NCBI GenBank assembly: GCA_030686995.1
Contig: CM060698.1
Span: forward strand, 136,220,106-136,284,105
Length of the DNA stretch: 64,000 nucleotides
From: Artemisia argyi
Lineage: Eukaryota; Streptophyta; Magnoliopsida; Asterales; Asteraceae
Reading direction: 5' to 3'
Position 1 is the stretch's first letter; every line of letters begins with the position of its first letter. Positions 58,700 through 64,000 of the stretch are shown piece after piece. The notes below the pieces were generated by a model. That model made no database searches. It saw only the letters and a program-made list of their open reading frames with translations, and had not been told where the DNA came from. Made by a program: the position numbers and the translations under genes.

Positions 58700-59400
58700 A
58701 TTTCGAAAAATACATTATGGACCTTTTATCGCAAACTTGAGTAAAGAAACAGATTTCGAGAAAATGTAATAGTGAAACTTTATTAAGAAAGTGAATTTCT
58801 CGAAAAAATTCCACATAACTGCCTTTTATCGAGATTTCTTACTTTTCGAAAAAGTTGATGTTATCGAAAAAAATTCTGTTAACAACATATCGAGAAACTG
58901 GTGATAGTTTACAACTGACTTTTATCGAGAAAGTGTCATCTTCGAGAAAAATTGACTTTTATCGAGAAAGTGTCATTTTCGAGAAAAATTGACTTTTATC
59001 GAGAAAGTGTCATTTTTCGAGAAAAATTGACTTTTATCGAGAAACATTATCGAGATTTTACCTCTATCAGGTTTTTGCGACAAAACTCAAAGTTATCGAG
59101 AAACTGAAGATTTCGAAAAATGGAGTTCCCAGAAAGATTTCGATAAATCATAATTTATCGAGAAAGTGATTTCTCGAAAAATTTCCTCAGAATATCGAGA
59201 AATTTAATTTTATCGAGAAACTATAGTTTGCGATAAAAACTTTTGAGAATCTGATGATTTCGAAAGATTTTAGCTCAAAGAAGGATTTCGACAAAACAAA
59301 TTTCGAAACAAACTGAGTAGACCAATTTTATCGAGAACTTGAGTTTTTCGATAATTTTTGAAAGATTTCGATAAAACACAGATTTCTCGAAAACATTCTT
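58700..59400. repeat. TCGAGAAA/TTCTCGAAA word block in C2
   Basis: More than twenty variants of TTATCGAGAAA, TTTCGAGAAAA, TTTCTCGAAAA and TTTCGATAAA occur in both orientations around the palindromic core TCGA. They lie upstream of the 1377-codon ORF in its direction of reading. Confidence 0.8.
58917..59044. repeat. 37-bp tandem repeat in C2
   Basis: Three full units (58917-58953, 58954-58990, 58991-59028) and part of a fourth. Each starts GACTTTTATCGAGAAAGTGT and ends TTCGAGAAAAATT. The third is one T longer, and the first has one C for T. Confidence 0.95.
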
Positions 59401-60554
59401 ATACAAGAATATAATCGAATGATCATGAGATTACACCTACGTATTCTTCACAAATCACGTTTCCACTGATATTGGTCTGTCACCAAGGTAGATTAACCAT
59501 TCTTTAGGCAAACACAAAGATTTCGATATTTAATCATGAACATGAATTTCGATAACATGAAGAATTATGAGACAACTGAGTATCATGAGTACTAGCAAAT
59601 CACAACGGCCATTAATGACACATATCACATAATATAACACATGAGTCATGATAATCTCGATAAAATTCACGAATGAGGTAAACAAGGTATATCGAGAATC
59701 ATGAACAAGGGTGAGAAACATCCTAGCAAGATTAGGTATGCACATAAGAGACCTTTGAAGCAAATCCCACCACTAAAAACAACCTATTAATCACAGAAGC
59801 TTAAATACCCACTTCGACCCATTCTTTTGAAATCGAAAACAAAGCAAACATGATTGAATGAGATAATAAACGATGAGAAAGTATTAGAAACAAGTAAAGT
59901 GACTAAACCCCATCAAGAATTAACCATCACAACAGGTTACTCGCATTTTCGAAATCCTAACCCTAGTTCTCGACATCACGAATACAAGAGATCTAACCAT
60001 AGAAAAATCAATTTACCAAGATCCTATGTTTGAAATACCCTAGTGAATCCATAGGAACTTACAATTAAAAGATCAAAGTCGTGGTTTGCTCGATTGATTA
60101 TGAACCGTGGGTTTTAGAAGAGGGTTTTGGTGGTTTTGAAATTTGTAGGGTTTAAGTGGTACGGTTTGTATGTTTAAGTAATTTTAAAACTTTGATTTTT
60201 GTCACTTTTAGTCCTTGGACTTTAATAACAAACAAACTAGTGTTCAAAAGATTTTAGAATCTTAAAAAATTTGACAACAAGGGTCCCTTAACTATGAAGT
60301 ACTTTAACTAGAACCCTAAAGTAACTAGCAAGTCTATTGACATTTGAGATGTGACTTCGTTAAGTTAACTTATGAAGACTTAAGCCAAATGAGACAGAGT
60401 GTAGTGAAATAAAACCACCCGCACACACTCCGAACCGTAACACACGAGAAATATGCAAGTATACCAATTAATTGGTAAAAGATTTAAGCGTGACTCCCCC
60501 TCAACACTTGTAAAGTAAGAACAAGGTGTTGAATGGAAGCGATATACTTGCATT

Positions 60555-60556
<2 letters not shown>

Positions 60557-60592
<36 letters not shown>

Positions 60593-60636
60593 AAAATGAA
60601 ATGTAGTAAAGAAAGAAAAAAAAAAAAAAAAAAAAA
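60557..60636. repeat. T35 and A21 runs in C2
   Basis: A run of about 35 T (60557-60591) and a run of about 21 A (60616-60636) separated by 24 bp just after the pol stop. They could pair into a hairpin. Length may be unreliable in the assembly. Confidence 0.85.
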
Positions 60637-60673
60637 CAAAATATTATACAAAGATAGTTGTGATGTTTGACGA

Positions 60674-63600
60674 TCAGTGGTATTTTAAAAACTTTTCCAG
60701 ATCCTCTGGTGTCAAACATCTCATACCAATTTGGTGGACTAGACTAGCAAACCTGGATGGTGCCAGAGATTTGGTAAGTAAGTCTGCCAATTGGTACTCA
60801 GTTCCAACAAAATAAAGTTCAACTGTACCCCTTTCCACATGCTCTTTGATGAAATGATATCGGAGATCGATGTGTTTGGATTTGCAATGATGCACCGTGT
60901 TGCAGGAGATAGCAATTGCACTCTTTGAATCACAGTAGATAGGAATCTTGTTGAATAGGTAGCCATAATCTTTAAGTTGTGATCTCATCCAAATGACTTG
61001 AGCGCAACAAGCAGACATGGCTACGTATTCAGATTCTGTAGACGATAGTGAAGTGCAGTCCTGCTTCTTAGATTGCCATGACACAAGTTTGTCTCTGAGA
61101 AACTGTAAGCCACCAGATGTGCTTTTGCGTGTGTCTAAACATCCTGCATGATCAGCATCTGAAAAAGCAATTAGTTCAAAACCAGAATCCTTCGGATACC
61201 AGATCCCCAAGTTAATGGTTCCCTTTATGTATCGAAGGATTCTCTTGACCTCACTGAGGTGTTTTTCAGTTGGTCTGGACTGATAACGAGAGCACATGTA
61301 GACAGCAAAAACTATATCAGGTCTACTAGATGTGAGATACATGAGGGACCCAATCATACTACGGTATTTGGTAGGGTCAACAGGAGTCCCATGTAAATCA
61401 GCATCTAGTTTTGTGGTATAGCCCATTGGTGTATTAAAAGTATCACAAGACATCATTCCATGTTTCTTAAGAATTTCGAGAGCATATTTGGACTGATTTA
61501 TAAAAATACCACGGGGTGATTGATGAACTTGTAATCCTAGAAAGAACGTAAGTTCACCCATCATGGACATTTCAAAATTATTTTTCATTAATTTTGCAAA
61601 ATCATTAGAGTAACTTCGTTTTGTTGAGGCAAAAATGATGTCATCGACATATATTTGAACAACAAGTAAGTCCTCCCCGTAGGTTTTTGTAAACAGTGTT
61701 GGATCCACCGATCCTTTAAAAAATTTATTGGCCAATAAGAAAGTGGACAGTTTGTCATACCACGCCCGTGGGGCTTGCTTGAGTCCGTAGAGAGCCTTTT
61801 TGAGTCGGTAGACATGAGTAGGACGCTCAGGATCAACGAAGCCTTCAGGTTGACTGACATAAACTTCTTCACGGAGTTCTCCATTTAGAAATGCAGTTTT
61901 CACATCCATTTGGTAAACCACCATATTCCTATGAGCAGCATAAGCCAAAAAGATCCGAACAGCTTCATGTCGTGCCACTGGAGCAAAGGATTCAGCAAAG
62001 TCTAGACCTTCAAGTTGAGAGTATCCTTTCGCTACCAGGCGTGATTTGTTGCGGATGACTGTCCCTTCTGCGTCAAGCTTATTCTTCCATATCCATTTTA
62101 ACCCGATGACAAAGACTCCGTCAGGTCTTTCAACTAATTCCCAGACTTCTAGTCTTATGAATTGCTGAAATTCCTCTTGCATAGATTCAATCCAGTTGTC
62201 ATAAGTCAGTGCATCTTTAATGTTCTTGGGTTCTTCATGACAAACTGTGAGTGCGTAGATGCAAGTTTCTCCATCAGTATGAAGTCGTTGTCTAGTCATA
62301 ACAGGTGCATCTGGATGGCCAATAATGTGAACAAGTGGATGGTCACGAGTCCATTTATGTGTTGAAGGGTGTAGTTGATACGTATCTCGCATGTTGGCAG
62401 GATCCAAGTTGCGTGTTGACGACTCAGCTATATCATGATCTGTAGTAGCTGGTGCAAACGGATTTATGAACGCATCAGGATCATGCTCTGCGGATTGTGG
62501 AACTGATTGTGGTGTTGGATCTTCAGCTGGATGGCAGAGAGTAGAACCAGTTTGTTCTGCTGTTGATGATGATTCAATTGAAGGACCGTCTCTTTCAACA
62601 CTTGTAGAAGTTTGTTGAGGTGAGTCTGGTACTGGAATGTGTTCAGGTTGAGCAGCGGAATTTGGTGAGACCTCAGTAGGACGGTATTCAATCGTGTCAT
62701 CAAATAGTGGAGCAAACAAGGTTTCTAATTCTTTGTGGTTAAGTGGTAAAGGTTCAGCTGAAGATGCCGGAGAGTTAAGACGGTTAAACTCGGGTCCTAA
62801 GCTGTGTTGCTCAGAAGCCATTTGGGTGAGTTCATCGAAATTAGCATGAATGGTTTCTTGAATTTCTCTTGTACGACGATTCCATATCCAAAAACCTTTG
62901 GAATTTTCACAATATCCAACGAACACTCCAATGTCAGCCTTTGCTTTGAGTTTACCTAAATCATCACGATCATTTTTCGGATAGCAAAGTGCTCCAAATA
63001 CATGAAAGTAATCGATGTTCGGTTTCCTTTTGTGAACAATTTGATATGGTGTTTTGCGATGGCGTTTTGTGATCATGCAACGGTTTTGAGTATAACATGC
63101 GGTTGAAACAGCTTCTGCCCATAAGTAATCTGGTAATTGAGCATTAATCAACATAGTTCTAGCAGCTTCCACTAACGTCCTGTTGCGTCTTTCAACCACA
63201 CCATTCTGTTCTGGGCTTCTAGGTATAGACGTTTGATGTTCAATTCCCACTTTCTCATAGTAAGACCGAAGTGTCTGATTCTTGAATTCAGTTCCATTGT
63301 CAGTTCTGACGATTCGTACTGTGTTTCGAAGCTGAACTTGAATTTTGGTGAGAAAGGTGATGATCATCGAAGGAGCTTGATCTTTACTTCGTAGAAAATA
63401 AACCCAAGTCCATCTGGAGAAGTCATCCACAATTACTAGTATGTACCGTTTACCGTTGATACTTTGAACACGCATCGGTCCACACAAATCCATATGAAGC
63501 AGTTGTAAAACATGATTCGTACTTTGCTCAGGTTTAGACGGAAAATGAGCACGAGTACTTTTTCCTTGTTCACAGGCTGGACATAAGTGATCTTTGGTGA

Positions 63601-64000
63601 AACGGAATCTTGGAAATCCATCGACAAGTTTATAACGAGCAAGGTCAGTCATGGTTCTGAAATTCAAGTGCGAAAGACGTTTGTGCCATAACCAAGATTT
63701 AGTTGACTCTGCTTTGGAGAGAAGACATATCGGAGATGTTGCAATCATATCGGACATTGATATTGTATAAAGATTGGAGCCGCGTGAGCCAGACATTAGA
63801 TCGTTTCCTAGTAAGTCACGAACAAAGCAAGTTTTCTCACGAAATGCAACTTCTAGATCCCCATCACAGAATTGACCAACAGAGAAAAGGTTGTGTCCAA
63901 GGCCTTCCACATAGTAAACACGACTAATTTCAATGTTACCGCTGATGTAGTCACCATATCCCATTATAAGAGCGTATTGATCATTCCCGAATCTGACAGT
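60674..64000 (-). CDS. C2 pol (integrase, RT, RNase H), copia type, 5' part outside window
   Basis: The frame is open from the right window edge to the stop at 60674, about 1108 codons. The Met at 63964 is internal, because [13 protein letters not shown] reads through from the edge. Order: end of protease ([12 protein letters not shown]), the zinc region ([20 protein letters not shown]), integrase ([35 protein letters not shown]), a Ser/Pro-rich linker of about 170 residues, reverse transcriptase ([17 protein letters not shown] at 61640-61651), and RNase H ([43 protein letters not shown]). It makes and integrates the element's DNA. No lesion is visible. Gag and the protease active site should lie to the right of the window. 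Confidence 0.94.
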   Translation of the reverse strand, partial: TVRFGNDQYALIMGYGDYISGNIEISRVYYVEGLGHNLFSVGQFCDGDLEVAFREKTCFVRDLLGNDLMSGSRGSNLYTISMSDMIATSPICLLSKAESTKSWLWHKRLSHLNFRTMTDLARYKLVDGFPRFRFTKDHLCPACEQGKSTRAHFPSKPEQSTNHVLQLLHMDLCGPMRVQSINGKRYILVIVDDFSRWTWVYFLRSKDQAPSMIITFLTKIQVQLRNTVRIVRTDNGTEFKNQTLRSYYEKVGIEHQTSIPRSPEQNGVVERRNRTLVEAARTMLINAQLPDYLWAEAVSTACYTQNRCMITKRHRKTPYQIVHKRKPNIDYFHVFGALCYPKNDRDDLGKLKAKADIGVFVGYCENSKGFWIWNRRTREIQETIHANFDELTQMASEQHSLGPEFNRLNSPASSAEPLPLNHKELETLFAPLFDDTIEYRPTEVSPNSAAQPEHIPVPDSPQQTSTSVERDGPSIESSSTAEQTGSTLCHPAEDPTPQSVPQSAEHDPDAFINPFAPATTDHDIAESSTRNLDPANMRDTYQLHPSTHKWTRDHPLVHIIGHPDAPVMTRQRLHTDGETCIYALTVCHEEPKNIKDALTYDNWIESMQEEFQQFIRLEVWELVERPDGVFVIGLKWIWKNKLDAEGTVIRNKSRLVAKGYSQLEGLDFAESFAPVARHEAVRIFLAYAAHRNMVVYQMDVKTAFLNGELREEVYVSQPEGFVDPERPTHVYRLKKALYGLKQAPRAWYDKLSTFLLANKFFKGSVDPTLFTKTYGEDLLVVQIYVDDIIFASTKRSYSNDFAKLMKNNFEMSMMGELTFFLGLQVHQSPRGIFINQSKYALEILKKHGMMSCDTFNTPMGYTTKLDADLHGTPVDPTKYRSMIGSLMYLTSSRPDIVFAVYMCSRYQSRPTEKHLSEVKRILRYIKGTINLGIWYPKDSGFELIAFSDADHAGCLDTRKSTSGGLQFLRDKLVSWQSKKQDCTSLSSTESEYVAMSACCAQVIWMRSQLKDYGYLFNKIPIYCDSKSAIAISCNTVHHCKSKHIDLRYHFIKEHVERGTVELYFVGTEYQLADLLTKSLAPSRFASLVHQIGMRCLTPEDLEKFLKYH

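Larger units (their letters stand above)
58469..60673. other. C2 spacer between pol and the extra ORF
   Basis: 2.2 kb without a credible ORF. It contains a block rich in TATCGAGAAA and TTCGAGAAAA words (about 58700-59400), a 37-bp tandem repeat in it, GTCCTT/GTCCCT words at about 60211 and 60283, a CTCCCCCT word at 60494, and long T and A runs at 60557-60636. Confidence 0.75.
51689..64000 (-). mobile_element. C2, large Sirevirus-like Ty1/copia element, 5' end beyond window
   Basis: Minus-strand copia element inserted in the Tk1 RNase H. In its own direction the visible parts are pol (from beyond 64000 to 60674), a 2.2-kb spacer, a 1377-codon ORF, a 2.3-kb noncoding region, the polypurine tract and a 3' LTR of only 354 bp. 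At least 12.3 kb is present. Pol and the extra ORF show no lesion, so the element may be young. Its partner LTR is not in the window. The lineage is inferred from RT motifs ([16 protein letters not shown]) and repeated polypurine tracts. Confidence 0.92.

Noticed and set aside
58917..59044. CRISPR-like array
   Set aside because: Head-to-tail units without unique spacers in a plant retrotransposon. It is a plain tandem repeat.

Overview
The window is plant nuclear DNA made almost entirely of nested LTR retrotransposons. I see no host protein gene, tRNA, rRNA or CRISPR array. The polyprotein types (an Athila-like Ty3/gypsy element using a tRNA-Asp primer, Tekay/Del-type chromoviruses, and Sirevirus-like Ty1/copia elements) and my memory of similar predicted proteins point to a eudicot, probably Asteraceae. 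The family guess is inference and was not checked against a database.

Left half (1-33.4 kb): the oldest layer is a decayed plus-strand Athila-like element, Gy1. Its 5' part lies beyond the left edge; inside the window it occupies 1-1136 and 24864 to about 33411. A minus-strand copia element, C1 (1137-24863), interrupts its pol and is flanked by the target duplication TTGAC. The 3' LTR of C1 was later hit by a second plus-strand Athila-like element, Gy2 (2026-16746, target duplication GTCCC). Gy2 has an open 1925-codon gag-pol, a primer-binding site, a polypurine tract and two 3.75-kb LTRs between which I found two substitutions and one single-base indel. It is complete and very young.

Right half (33.6-64 kb): a minus-strand chromovirus, Tk1 (33591-37294 and 50364-51688), was split by a second one, Tk2 (37295-50363, target duplication GAATC). 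A Stowaway-type MITE (42959-43231) then entered Tk2 at the reverse-transcriptase catalytic motif. Tk1 was also hit in its RNase H by a minus-strand Sirevirus-like element, C2 (51689 to beyond 64000), whose pol and a 1377-codon ORF behind pol are both open.

How the parts work: each element carries the usual set of promoter in the LTR, primer-binding site, gag, protease, reverse transcriptase, RNase H, integrase and polypurine tract. Three of the five LTR elements also carry an ORF I cannot assign: before gag in Tk2, and after pol in C1 and C2. In C1 that ORF has its own TATA box and a copy of the palindromic block that precedes the TATA box in the LTR.

Most unusual signals: the possible separate promoter for the extra C1 ORF; the large open extra ORFs of C2 and Tk2; a 32-nt spacer between TA arrays that is inverted between the two Tk2 LTRs; arrays of hairpins with compensating base changes behind pol in Gy1 and Gy2; a recurring GTCCCT word pattern shared by unrelated elements; and a TCGAGAAA-rich block before the C2 extra ORF. 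Coordinates of LTR ends backed by target duplications are exact. The ends of the Gy1 3' LTR and of the Tk1 LTR are estimates.
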